A stretch of DNA of 64,000 bases from Paramixta manurensis (GTDB lineage: Bacteria > Pseudomonadota > Gammaproteobacteria > Enterobacterales > Enterobacteriaceae): positions 3,844,001 to 3,908,000 of the forward strand of contig NZ_CP054212.1 of the NCBI RefSeq assembly GCF_013285385.1. The letters are read 5' to 3'. Shown in pieces: positions 8,755 to 16,176 of this stretch; positions within the stretch are counted from its first letter, which is position 1, and each line of letters opens with the position of its first letter. A program made the translations under genes and the position numbers. The notes beneath the pieces are model-generated. The model made no database searches and was not told the origin of the DNA. It was given only the letters and a program-made list of their open reading frames with translations.

Positions 8755-8770
8755 TGATACCGCCGTCTCA
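8755..8770. promoter_or_regulatory. Candidate TetR operator, copy 2
   Basis: TGATACCGCCGTCTCA is the inverted partner of the palindrome at 8713. The two centres are 42 bases apart, close to four helical turns, so two dimers could bind on the same DNA face. Confidence 0.6.
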
Positions 8771-8877
8771 TTGTGTTTTTATTTCGCCGTCAAACGGCGG
8801 CCCGGCGGCGACATTTGTTATAGTAAAGAACATGCGCTCATCAACGCGCGCACCGACGAAAATGCGATGAGGTCATT

Positions 8878-9522
8878 GTGGTTCAAAGGGATACCTTGCA
8901 AAACATGTCATTAACATCGACTCGCGCACGCACGCGCCAGCTACTGATTGAAACCGCGATGCAAATGTTTGATAGCGGCGCTTTTCCTTCCATCACCGAA
9001 GTGGCACATGCCGCACAATTATCACGCGCCACCGCTTATCGCTATTTCCCGACGCAAAGTGCGTTGGTATCGGCGGTGGTGGCTGAAACGCTCAGCCCAA
9101 TGCGTCACTTTCAGCCCACCCGCCAAGAGGCCACCGAGCGTATTGATGAGTTATTAACCTTCGCCTTTCCCAAAATGTTGCAACATGAAGGTACTTTACG
9201 AGCGGCGCTGCATCTCTCACTGACCCAATGGGCGCAGTCACAGTCGGAGGAGACGGTGTTAGTCAAAGAGAAGCTGGTACGCGGTAATCGAAAAAACTTG
9301 CTGCAAACCGTGGCAGAACCGCTGGTAGATGAACTGCCGCCTGAGCTTTTTCAGCGGGTGATCCATGCGCTTTCCGTGGTCTATGGCTCGGAGATTTTTC
9401 TGGTGATGAAAGATATTTGGGGCTGCGACAACCAGACGCTACAAGATGTCGCTAAATGGATGGCGAAAGCGATAGTGCGCCAGGCGCGCGAAGATGCGCA
9501 AAAGCCGCCTGTTGCCGGATAA
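8878..9522 (+). CDS. TetR/AcrR family transcriptional regulator
   Basis: A 214-residue repressor-type protein. The N-terminal helix-turn-helix is at about residues 38-60 (SITEVAHAAQLSRATAYRYF), followed by an all-helical ligand domain without further recognisable motifs. The GTG at 8878 has TGAGG 5 bases upstream; an in-frame ATG at 8905 would shorten the protein by 9 residues and has a poorly placed ribosome site. It is divergent from the Tm-1-like/PEP-hydrolase-like pair and probably controls it and itself through the palindromes at 8713 and 8755. Confidence 0.85.
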   Translation: MVQRDTLQNMSLTSTRARTRQLLIETAMQMFDSGAFPSITEVAHAAQLSRATAYRYFPTQSALVSAVVAETLSPMRHFQPTRQEATERIDELLTFAFPKMLQHEGTLRAALHLSLTQWAQSQSEETVLVKEKLVRGNRKNLLQTVAEPLVDELPPELFQRVIHALSVVYGSEIFLVMKDIWGCDNQTLQDVAKWMAKAIVRQAREDAQKPPVAG

Positions 9523-9548
9523 ACGGCGCAGCGGCATCGCCGCGCCGT
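9523..9548. terminator. Hairpin between convergent TetR gene and speC
   Basis: GC-rich interrupted stem: inner GCGGC / GCCGC around ATC and outer ACGGC / GCCGT with a 3-base bulge. It fills the short gap between two convergent genes and resembles a REP-type element. Confidence 0.45.
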
Positions 9549-9565
9549 AGGCTTGTCTTCAGACT

Positions 9566-11719
9566 TCAGAACCTATCCGCTTTCACCATATGGCCGTACA
9601 ACCGCTTCACGCCAGCCGCATCGGTCTCGGTATAGACGCCCTGTAATTCAGGGGAGAAGCCGGGCAGTAGATTAATGCCCTCTTCCAGCGCCAGAAAATA
9701 ACGCTGTACCGCCCCGCCCCACACTTCGCCTGGCACCACACATAGCACGCCGGGCGGATAAGGTAGCGCGCCCTCAGCGGCTATCCGTCCTTCCGCTTTA
9801 GCAATCGGCACCAGTTCGGTTTCGCCGCGAATATAAGCGGCGTGCGCATCCTGCGGATTCATTACCATTTTGGGCAGGCTCTGTTGGCGGAACATCGCTT
9901 TTTGCAGATCTTTTACGCCATAACTCACGTAGAGATCGTGCATTTCCTGGCACAGACGACGCAATGTGTACCCGTGATAGCGCTGCGCGTTTTTCCGATA
10001 CACCGTTGGCAACACTTCGCTCAAGAGCGCATCCTGCTTAATATGCTGTTCAAACTGCGCCAGCATCGCCACCAGATGCGCCATTTTCTCTGCGCTTTCC
10101 GCAGGCGTGAGGAGAAACAGAATCGAATTCAGATCGCACTTTTCCGGCACCACGCCATTTTCACGCAGGTAGTTTGCCAGTATCGTCGCCGGAATCCCGA
10201 AAGCGGCGTATTGACCGCTGGCGGCATCAATGCCCGGCGTGGTCAACAACAGCTTGCAGGGGTCAATCAGGTACTGCCCCTGGGCATAACCATCAAAACC
10301 ATGCCAACGGGCGCCGGGCGCAAAGCTAAAATAACGCGCATCACGCGCGATGGCCTCGGTTGGCGCATCTTGCCAGGGCTTACCGTCAACGGTATCCGGC
10401 AGGAAAGGCTGAATCATTTCGCAGCGCGCTAAAATCGCTTTCCGCGCTTCAATGCCCAGCGTAACGCAGTCATGCCATAAACGGCGGCCCGCGTCTCCCT
10501 GATGCATTTTGGCATTCACATCTAACGCGGCAAATAGCGGATAAAACGGGCTGGTCGATGCATGGAGCATAAAGGCGTTGTTCAAGCGTTTATGCGGACA
10601 AAAACGCTGCTGACCACGGATGTGATTATCCTTTTTATGGATTTGCGAGGTCTGCGAAAAACCGGCCTGTTGTTTATGCACTGACTGCGTAACAAAAATC
10701 CCCGGATCGTTTTCATTCAAATCCAGTAATAATGGCGAACCGGCCGCCATCACCGGAATAAATTGTTCGTAGCCGACCCACGCGGAATCAAACAGGATGT
10801 AATCGCAAAGATGCCCAATGCGATCAATCACCTGGCGAGCGTTATACACCGTGCCATCATAGGTGCCGAGCTGAATCACCGCCAGCCGGAACGGACGCGC
10901 TTCATCCGCGCGTTGCGGCGCGACCTGTTTAATTTGCTGCCGCAGATAACGTTCATCAAAGCAGTGCGCATCAATACCGCCAATAAAACCAAAAGGATTG
11001 CGCGCGGTTTCCAGATAAACCGGCGTAGCGCCAGCCTGAATCAGCGCGCCATGATGGTTAGATTTATGGTTATTACGGTCAAACAGCACCAGATCGCCGC
11101 GCGTTAGTAACGCGTTGGTCACCACTTTATTGGCGGCTGAGGTGCCGTTAAGCACGAAATAGGTTTTATCGGCATTAAAGACTTTCGCAGCAAATTTTTG
11201 CGCGTGTTTGGCCGACCCTTCATGAATCAGCAAATCACCTAATTTGACATCGGCATTGCACATATCGGAGCGGAAAATATTCTCGCCGTAGAACTCATAA
11301 AAGCGTCGACCCGCCGGATGCCGTTTAAAGAACGCGCCGCCCTGATGCCCCGGACAGGCAAAAGTGCTGTTATTCATCGCCACATATTTAGTGAGAGTAT
11401 CAAAGAACGGCGGCAGCAAATCGGCCTCATACTGTGCGGCGGCACTCTCCAGGCGGACAGCATCCTGTTCGTCGCCATACAGCAAACCGGTGACCTCCGG
11501 CAAAGCCGTTGCCTCGTCATCACTCGCCAGCGCGATAAAAACCGGCAGCGCAAAACCGGTATGCCGCAATAGCGCCAACATGCCGCTACGCGAATCGGCC
11601 AGCGAGACGACAACCGCCGCGACATCGGTAAAATCAGTATTATCCAGCGTCACAATATCGCGTGTGGTCTGGAGCGTCGGCGCCACCGCAGCGCTGGCGG
11701 CAATTTTTAATGGTGTCAT
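9566..11719 (-). CDS. speC: Ornithine decarboxylase SpeC
   Basis: Pyridoxal-phosphate enzyme that turns ornithine into putrescine, the first step of polyamine synthesis. The 717-residue protein matches E. coli SpeC throughout: an N-terminal receiver-like wing, the PLP segment with FVTQSVHKQQAGFSQTSQIH, CPGHQGGAFFKRHPAG, and the closing EGALPYPPGVLCVVPGEVW. The open frame reaches a TTG at 11734, but the ATG at 11719 follows GGGGA by 8 bases and gives the expected length. Upstream is a leader of about 340 bases with two small ORFs and a promoter candidate at 12067-12095, which hints at post-transcriptional control. Confidence 0.96.
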   Translation of the reverse strand: MTPLKIAASAAVAPTLQTTRDIVTLDNTDFTDVAAVVVSLADSRSGMLALLRHTGFALPVFIALASDDEATALPEVTGLLYGDEQDAVRLESAAAQYEADLLPPFFDTLTKYVAMNNSTFACPGHQGGAFFKRHPAGRRFYEFYGENIFRSDMCNADVKLGDLLIHEGSAKHAQKFAAKVFNADKTYFVLNGTSAANKVVTNALLTRGDLVLFDRNNHKSNHHGALIQAGATPVYLETARNPFGFIGGIDAHCFDERYLRQQIKQVAPQRADEARPFRLAVIQLGTYDGTVYNARQVIDRIGHLCDYILFDSAWVGYEQFIPVMAAGSPLLLDLNENDPGIFVTQSVHKQQAGFSQTSQIHKKDNHIRGQQRFCPHKRLNNAFMLHASTSPFYPLFAALDVNAKMHQGDAGRRLWHDCVTLGIEARKAILARCEMIQPFLPDTVDGKPWQDAPTEAIARDARYFSFAPGARWHGFDGYAQGQYLIDPCKLLLTTPGIDAASGQYAAFGIPATILANYLRENGVVPEKCDLNSILFLLTPAESAEKMAHLVAMLAQFEQHIKQDALLSEVLPTVYRKNAQRYHGYTLRRLCQEMHDLYVSYGVKDLQKAMFRQQSLPKMVMNPQDAHAAYIRGETELVPIAKAEGRIAAEGALPYPPGVLCVVPGEVWGGAVQRYFLALEEGINLLPGFSPELQGVYTETDAAGVKRLYGHMVKADRF

Positions 11720-11796
11720 AACACAAATCCCCAACGGTCAAGGATGAGTGGGTGCCAAAGGCACGGCAATGGGAAGAGCGTTCCCGGCGAAACGTG

Positions 11797-11877
11797 TCAG
11801 AAAAGGGCGTAGCAGAGTAGGTTCCAGCTTCGACCGATAGACATCAGTAAAATCAGATAAGCTCTGTTTTTACTCAT
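11797..11877 (-). CDS. Possible leader ORF 2 of speC (26 aa)
   Basis: ATG at 11877 opens a 26-codon frame (MSKNRAYLILL... ending LCYALF) that stops 77 bases before speC. The peptide is hydrophobic with a basic start. No clear ribosome site is seen; it may be chance. It is not similar to the known SpeFL leader of speF as I remember it. Confidence 0.25.
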   Translation of the reverse strand: MSKNRAYLILLMSIGRSWNLLCYALF

Positions 11878-11902
11878 GCCCAACAGTAAGCTTCAGATAG
11901 CC

Positions 11903-12016
11903 TCACCGCATGGTGAGAAGAGGTAACGAAAAGGTGTAACCGATAAGCGTTCGCGCGCGCAGCGACATCGGAAGATGGCGGGTAACAGTGCTCGTTTTCA
12001 GCATTGAACCGTTCAT
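11903..12016 (-). CDS. Possible leader ORF 1 of speC (37 aa)
   Basis: ATG at 12016 preceded by AAGGTCGCC opens a 37-codon frame (MNGSMLKTSTV... ending PLLTMR) rich in arginine, threonine and leucine. It begins about 45 bases after the proposed promoter and ends about 185 bases before speC. A regulatory uORF is possible because polyamine genes can use ornithine-sensing leader peptides, but no homologue is recognised. Confidence 0.35.
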   Translation of the reverse strand: MNGSMLKTSTVTRHLPMSLRARTLIGYTFSLPLLTMR

Positions 12017-12066
12017 GGCGGCGACCTTAATGGAATGGGATGACGCCAGGCGTCGAAAGTGGCGCA

Positions 12067-12095
12067 ATAATGTCACTTTTTTTTCGCCGAGACAA
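12067..12095 (-). promoter_or_regulatory. Candidate sigma-70 promoter of speC
   Basis: On the minus strand TTGTCT (12095-12090) and CATTAT (12072-12067) are separated by exactly 17 bases. Each hexamer matches consensus at 4 of 6 positions. It would give a leader of roughly 340 bases for speC. Confidence 0.4.
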
Positions 12096-12255
12096 CCGCA
12101 AAAAGTGAATTAATCACCAAATGCCACCAAGAAGCAACCTATTGATTTATAGTATTTTTTATCATCTGGTAAAATTAAAAACGTTTTATTATCCGAAAGT
12201 TATGCAAAGTTATGCACTTACCATAAAAACTTATCAAAATATTGCTGGATCGGTA

Positions 12256-12276
12256 GCGGACGGATAAACCGTCCGC
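12256..12276 (-). terminator. Terminator-like hairpin after the DeoR-type gene
   Basis: Perfect 8-bp stem GCGGACGG / CCGTCCGC with a 5-base loop, 24 bases behind the stop of the leftward DeoR-type gene. Confidence 0.55.
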
Positions 12277-12300
12277 CAGCAAAGGAGCAGAATGGCAAGT

Positions 12301-13074
12301 CTATCCGGCCACCAGCACGCTCACGCCCGCTGGCAGAGATTTCACCAGCGACATATTTTCAGCCTTGCTGGTGACGACGTAATTAATATTTTCCCAGCCG
12401 GAAACTAAAGTGGTGGCATGACTATTTATTTTATGCCCGTCCGCCAGCACCACGGTATAATTACTGTTCGCCATCATTTTCCGCGCCACCGCCGCTTCAT
12501 TAATATCCTGATCCATAATACCAATATCCGCATGTACCGCACCGGCGCCAATTACCGCGTAATCAGCAAAAAAGCGCCCTATATTATCCAGTGCGATGGC
12601 CCCCACGCATTCAAATTTAGAGTTAATAAATTCACCACCAATCAGAATGACTTTAATCGAGGCATTTTCATGAAAAACACTGGCAATCAGCGGGGAGTTA
12701 ACAATAACGGTTAAATCATTAATTGCCACCAACTGGCGCGCGAACTCAAGCGTGGTGGTGCCAAAGTCAATAAACAGTGAATCACCGGGTTTGAACAGTG
12801 TAGCGGCGCGGATGGCGATAGCTTTTTTCTCATCGGCTGCCAGCTTAGCACGCTGATTAAACTCCATCTCAAAACCAAATTGGCTACTTATCGCCCCGCC
12901 GTGGACTTTTTTAATCAAACGTTGTTCTTCAAGTTTATTGAGATCGCGGCGAATGGTTTCTTGCGAAACCTGGAATAATTCCGCCAGTTCATTCACGAAG
13001 ACTTGTCCATTATCTTTCAATTTATCCAGAATGATTGTTCTTCGTTCTGAAGAGTTCGCCACTTCTGTGCTCAT
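12301..13074 (-). CDS. DeoR/GlpR family transcriptional regulator
   Basis: A 257-residue protein with the classical DeoR layout: N-terminal helix-turn-helix at about residues 28-50 (NELAELFQVSQETIRRDLNK, preceded by ERRTIILDKL) and a C-terminal sugar-phosphate sensor domain with DSLFIDFGTTTLEFAR and the effector segment IVNSPLIASVF. Members repress sugar or polyol operons and are released by a phosphorylated substrate. It is divergent from the glycerol-kinase-like gene, whose product would make such an effector. Repeats of TGTGGTT in 11-bp phase lie in the shared promoter region and recur at other promoters of this catabolic region, so it is the best candidate for their control. Confidence 0.88.
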   Translation of the reverse strand: MSTEVANSSERRTIILDKLKDNGQVFVNELAELFQVSQETIRRDLNKLEEQRLIKKVHGGAISSQFGFEMEFNQRAKLAADEKKAIAIRAATLFKPGDSLFIDFGTTTLEFARQLVAINDLTVIVNSPLIASVFHENASIKVILIGGEFINSKFECVGAIALDNIGRFFADYAVIGAGAVHADIGIMDQDINEAAVARKMMANSNYTVVLADGHKINSHATTLVSGWENINYVVTSKAENMSLVKSLPAGVSVLVAG

Positions 13075-13305
13075 ATGATGGTCCTGACCCTAATTTATTG
13101 CGCCGAAAATCGCCCGTTGGGAAATATCCTGCATCTTTACCAGCCTGTCAATCTTACCGGCCAGCCCGTTACGCGCTCTGAGCGCCCTGCTCCTCATCGC
13201 CAGTCATGGTCACATTATGCTGCATAACAAAAAAGTATGATGTCGGTCACACCTAAATATCATACTGTGTCTTTTATGTTGCTTTATCGTGTTTTATTTG
13301 TGATA

Positions 13306-13334
13306 AACCACACACTAACCACAATAACACCACA
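13306..13334 (-). promoter_or_regulatory. Three phased TGTGGTK repeats before the kinase gene
   Basis: On the minus strand TGTGGTT, TGTGGTT and TGTGGTG start at 13312, 13323 and 13334, an exact 11-base period. They end 19 bases before the kinase ATG. DeoR-type proteins commonly bind direct repeats of this sort, and the same heptamer pair is found before the MFS gene at 25474. Confidence 0.55.
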
Positions 13335-13352
13335 CACCAGAGTGAGGCTGAC

Positions 13353-14795
13353 ATGCTGAACCAGCGCTATGCGGCAATTGACCAGGGCACCACCGGCACG
13401 CGCGTAGTGGTCTTTTCTGAAGACGGAAAACACCATTCGCCAGCCAGCCTTTCCCACAAGCAGATTACCCCAAACCCGGGTTGGGTTGAGCATGACCCAA
13501 TGGAGATACTGCGTAATATCCGCAGTTGTCTGGGTAGTTGTAACGTGGTGGATGCGATTGGTCTTGCCCATCAGGGCGAAAGCATCGTGGCATGGGATGC
13601 TCGTAGCGGCCTGCCCCTGTATAACGCCATCATCTGGCAGGATCAGCGTACAGAAAGCGTTATTCGCGGCCTGAAACAAGACGGCGTTGAAGAGATGGTG
13701 AAAGCGCGCAGCGGCTTGCCGCTGGACACCTATTTTTCTGCCAGCAAATTGGGTTGGGTAATGCGTAACGTCCCCGGCGCCGAGCAACTTTCGCGGCAAG
13801 GTCGCCTACGCCTCGGTACCATGGATGCCTTTTTCCTGTTCCACCTCTGCGGCGAGCACGTTACCGACTATAACTCGGCGTCCAGAACCTCGCTGTTTAA
13901 CATCCACACCTTAGAGTGGGATGAAGAGTTGTGTCGTCTGTTCGGCGTCCCGATTAATGCGTTACCCCAGGTTAAAGATAACGTGGGTCACTTCGGCGAT
14001 GTCGAGCTAAACAGCAATAAGATGCCGCTTACCGCCTGTATCGTTGACCAATTCGCCGGAACATACGGCCATGGCTGCCTGCAAGCGGGGCAGATGAAGA
14101 TCACCTTCGGCACTGGCGCTTTTTTGCAATCCATTGCCGGTCATACGGTGCCGGACGCCGCCGATTCAGGGTTACTTCCAACGCTGTGCTGGAAAATGCC
14201 CGGAGAGCAACCGGTCTACGGGCTAGATGGCGGGGTATATAACGCCGCCTCGGCGATTAATTGGGCGCGTAAAATTGGCCTGTTTACCGATCTCGAAGAG
14301 TTCAGCGACTTTCCCGACCAGCCAGCGATAGCGCGCGGGTTAGCCTTTGTCCCGGCGCTTTCCGGGTTAGGTTGCCCCTACTGGGACCGTTCCGCCGCGG
14401 GCTTATGGGCCGGTTTGTCACTGGAAACCGAACGTAAAGACATGCTGCAATCAATCCTGGAAGGGATCGCCATTCGTTCCGCCGAAGTGATTGCGGCGAT
14501 GGAGAAAATTAGCCCAGTGGGGGATGCCATTTCCGTCGATGGCGGTCTTTCGTCAAACACCTATTTTCGGCAGTTTTTAGCCAACCTGATTAAAAAACGG
14601 GTGGTGGTGCCGGATAACCGCGAAATGACGGCGCAAGGCGTTGCCCTGCTGGCGCGTAAAGGCCTGGGGATTGAACGGCCATTGAAACTCAATGCCCATC
14701 ATGAAACTACGCACCCCACCGCGAGCGATCTGTCGCCTTTTTACACCAAATATCAGGATATTATCGCGCGCTCCCGTAATCTGCGCGATCAATAA
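13353..14795 (+). CDS. FGGY family carbohydrate kinase, glycerol-kinase-like
   Basis: A 480-residue ATP-dependent sugar or polyol kinase. The N-terminal domain begins with the phosphate-binding AAIDQGTTGTRVVVF; the segment GESIVAWDARSGLPLYNAI parallels glycerol kinase, as do the VDQFAGTYGHG and KITFGTGAFL blocks of the C-terminal domain and the FGGY signature 2 near GGLSSNTYFRQFLANL. It is about 20 residues shorter than GlpK and lacks its exact substrate motifs, so glycerol itself is not certain. It sits divergently from a DeoR-type regulator and is followed by a DUF1937 gene. The two FAD enzymes further on resemble glycerol-3-phosphate dehydrogenase parts, suggesting a parallel route for another polyol. 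Confidence 0.85.
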   Translation: MLNQRYAAIDQGTTGTRVVVFSEDGKHHSPASLSHKQITPNPGWVEHDPMEILRNIRSCLGSCNVVDAIGLAHQGESIVAWDARSGLPLYNAIIWQDQRTESVIRGLKQDGVEEMVKARSGLPLDTYFSASKLGWVMRNVPGAEQLSRQGRLRLGTMDAFFLFHLCGEHVTDYNSASRTSLFNIHTLEWDEELCRLFGVPINALPQVKDNVGHFGDVELNSNKMPLTACIVDQFAGTYGHGCLQAGQMKITFGTGAFLQSIAGHTVPDAADSGLLPTLCWKMPGEQPVYGLDGGVYNAASAINWARKIGLFTDLEEFSDFPDQPAIARGLAFVPALSGLGCPYWDRSAAGLWAGLSLETERKDMLQSILEGIAIRSAEVIAAMEKISPVGDAISVDGGLSSNTYFRQFLANLIKKRVVVPDNREMTAQGVALLARKGLGIERPLKLNAHHETTHPTASDLSPFYTKYQDIIARSRNLRDQ

Positions 14796-14848
14796 GCGCG
14801 CCAATTAACCGGTAGAAACCTTTCTGCCTGACTAAACGTGAGTATTGT

Positions 14849-15214
14849 ATGAGAAAGATTTTTCTTGCCTGCCCTTATAGCCATGCCGACCAGGAAGTGG
14901 TGAACGCACGCTTTGTAGCCTGTAATGAAGTTGCCGCCACGATTATTGAATCCGGTAACCTTGTTTTTAGCCAGGTCACGATGTCGCACCCAATTAACCT
15001 GGCGTTTACCCACACCGAAAAGAGCCAGGTCGGTAAACGCTGGGCGCCAGTCGACGCGGTATTTATGGCGGCGATGGAGGAGTTAATTATTGTTGATCTG
15101 CCTGGATGGGATCAAAGCGCCGGGATTCAGCGCGAAATTGAGTTTTTTAAAGCCCGCAATCAGCGGGTGAGCTTATGGTCAGACGTTAAAGACGAATTTC
15201 CGCTACAGGCGTAA
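14849..15214 (+). CDS. DUF1937 family protein (nucleoside 2-deoxyribosyltransferase-like fold)
   Basis: A 121-residue soluble protein beginning with KIFLACPYSHAD and containing RWAPVDAVFMAAMEELIIVDLPGW and GIQREIEFFKARNQ. These fit DUF1937, a small family related in fold to nucleoside 2-deoxyribosyltransferases and probably able to bind a nucleotide or sugar phosphate. It lies 53 bases behind the FGGY kinase on the same strand and should be cotranscribed. Why a catabolic kinase would need it is not known. Confidence 0.75.
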   Translation: MRKIFLACPYSHADQEVVNARFVACNEVAATIIESGNLVFSQVTMSHPINLAFTHTEKSQVGKRWAPVDAVFMAAMEELIIVDLPGWDQSAGIQREIEFFKARNQRVSLWSDVKDEFPLQA

Positions 15215-15271
15215 TATTCGCTGGGGGCCAGTTTTTGTTGACCACTTCAGACTGAAGACAACGAAAAGTAA

Positions 15272-15288
15272 AGGGGCATTACGCCCCT
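15272..15288 (-). terminator. Terminator of the short Hcp-like gene
   Basis: Six-base stem AGGGGC / GCCCCT with a 5-base loop, followed on the minus strand by a T-rich tract (TTACTTTTC). Confidence 0.6.
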
Positions 15289-15294
15289 CTGGTA

Positions 15295-15525
15295 TTAGGC
15301 TTGTTTCTTCTCGTTCCACGCATCAGAGTGAAGAATGTTACCGTCTTTATACAGATGGGTGATTTTCTCATAGCTCAAGGAAACCTCTTCCATGTGCCCT
15401 GTACCGGTTACGTTTCGGGTATCGTGCATCAGTGGACTATGACTAACACGCCCATGAACATCACAAGATCCCATAATCTGGGAACCGCCATCATCATTTA
15501 AGATTAGGTGAACAGGTACCGCCAT
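15295..15525 (-). CDS. Internally deleted Hcp-like protein (type VI secretion tube protein remnant or mini-form)
   Basis: The 76-residue product joins the two ends of an Hcp tube protein. The N-terminus MAVPVHLILNDDGGSQIMGS corresponds to the Hcp start, and MEEVSLSYEKITHLYKDGNI with LHSDAWNEKKQA corresponds to the Hcp end. A full Hcp of this group has about 160 residues, so roughly the middle half is missing, yet the frame is intact. The ATG at 15525 has AAGGAG 8 bases upstream. It follows a DUF1493 gene. No other T6SS gene is in the window. It may be a degraded gene or a small protein with a new use. Confidence 0.7.
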   Translation of the reverse strand: MAVPVHLILNDDGGSQIMGSCDVHGRVSHSPLMHDTRNVTGTGHMEEVSLSYEKITHLYKDGNILHSDAWNEKKQA

Positions 15526-15542
15526 TTCTTTAGCTCCTTGCG

Positions 15543-15875
15543 TTAGTCGTATAACCATTTCCCGGCTTTAGCTGAATCGATCAGCATACCGATAGTGAAA
15601 TCTGGAACGGGGATCGGGGAAAATTTCTTGAACGGATTCCATGAAAAAGGCTCGTCAGGGTAGTATGTTTCAATCTTAAAGTGGCCCCGTTCAACCCGGA
15701 ACGCTTTGAAGAATTCATCCATCAAATCTTCGGCTTCGCCAACATCCAACTGCATATCAGTATCAAAGTCAGTTTCCAGTGTTAGCCGCTTTTGCTTTTT
15801 GTCGTTATTAAACAAATAAACACCGTTATAGCGCCTTGCCAACGCAAATACACGTTGCTCAATGTCATCTACCAT
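15543..15875 (-). CDS. DUF1493 family protein
   Basis: A 110-residue acidic protein with the DUF1493 layout: DIEQRVFALARRYNG at the start, LTLETDFDTDMQLDVGEAED in the middle, the block FKIETYYPDEPFSWNPF and the end TIGMLIDSAKAGKWLYD. The family has an acyl-carrier-like outline and no confirmed role; copies are frequent in enterobacterial accessory regions. It precedes the short Hcp-like gene by 17 bases and both share a terminator, so they form a small inserted unit between DUF1937 and the FAD oxidoreductase operon. Confidence 0.8.
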   Translation of the reverse strand: MVDDIEQRVFALARRYNGVYLFNNDKKQKRLTLETDFDTDMQLDVGEAEDLMDEFFKAFRVERGHFKIETYYPDEPFSWNPFKKFSPIPVPDFTIGMLIDSAKAGKWLYD

Positions 15876-16176
15876 AATTTATCGTTACCCCGTGCTACGC
15901 GGTTATAGTCACGTATAGCGCAGTAGGTGATCTGTGAGCCGTATTGAAAATAAACACCATGAAAAAGAGTTCAGAGGCGGTAAGATTCGATTTTCCCGCA
16001 TAGAAGTATGTTCCGTTTAGTTCTTCTACTGTATCCATCAGTAACTCTGTAATCTCTAATGTAATCTCTAATGATTTGCTCGCTTATCGTACACCTTGAG
16101 TAATCAGATAGGGGGAAAAATATTTCGGGGAAATTCTGGTTTTAGATGGTAGGGGCCAAACCAGCCCCCACCGCTC
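15876..16176. other. Intergenic region right of DUF1493
   Basis: Three hundred bases with no gene. It should hold the promoter of the DUF1493 unit. A 12-base sequence GTAATCTCTAAT is repeated in tandem at 16049-16060 and 16061-16072; nothing else is recognised. Confidence 0.5.
16049..16072. repeat. Tandem 12-bp repeat
   Basis: Two perfect copies of GTAATCTCTAAT side by side, preceded by a partial copy GTAACTCT. It lies in the gap next to the DUF1493 unit. Confidence 0.7.

Larger units (their letters stand above)
11720..12300. other. Intergenic region between speC and the DeoR-type gene
   Basis: About 580 bases without a long gene. The left part is the proposed speC leader with two small ORFs; 12100-12250 is AT-rich with no recognisable site; 12256-12276 holds the terminator hairpin of the DeoR-type gene. 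Confidence 0.6.

Noticed and set aside
8687..8914. 75-codon frame before the TetR gene
   Set aside because: It covers the operator palindromes and has no ribosome site or protein-like features.
9842..10432. Long frame antisense to speC
   Set aside because: The composition mirrors the speC codons; several such antisense frames occur in the GC-rich third-position pattern of this gene.
16049..16072. Tandem repeat considered as a CRISPR or iteron array
   Set aside because: Only two 12-base units without spacers; far too short for either.
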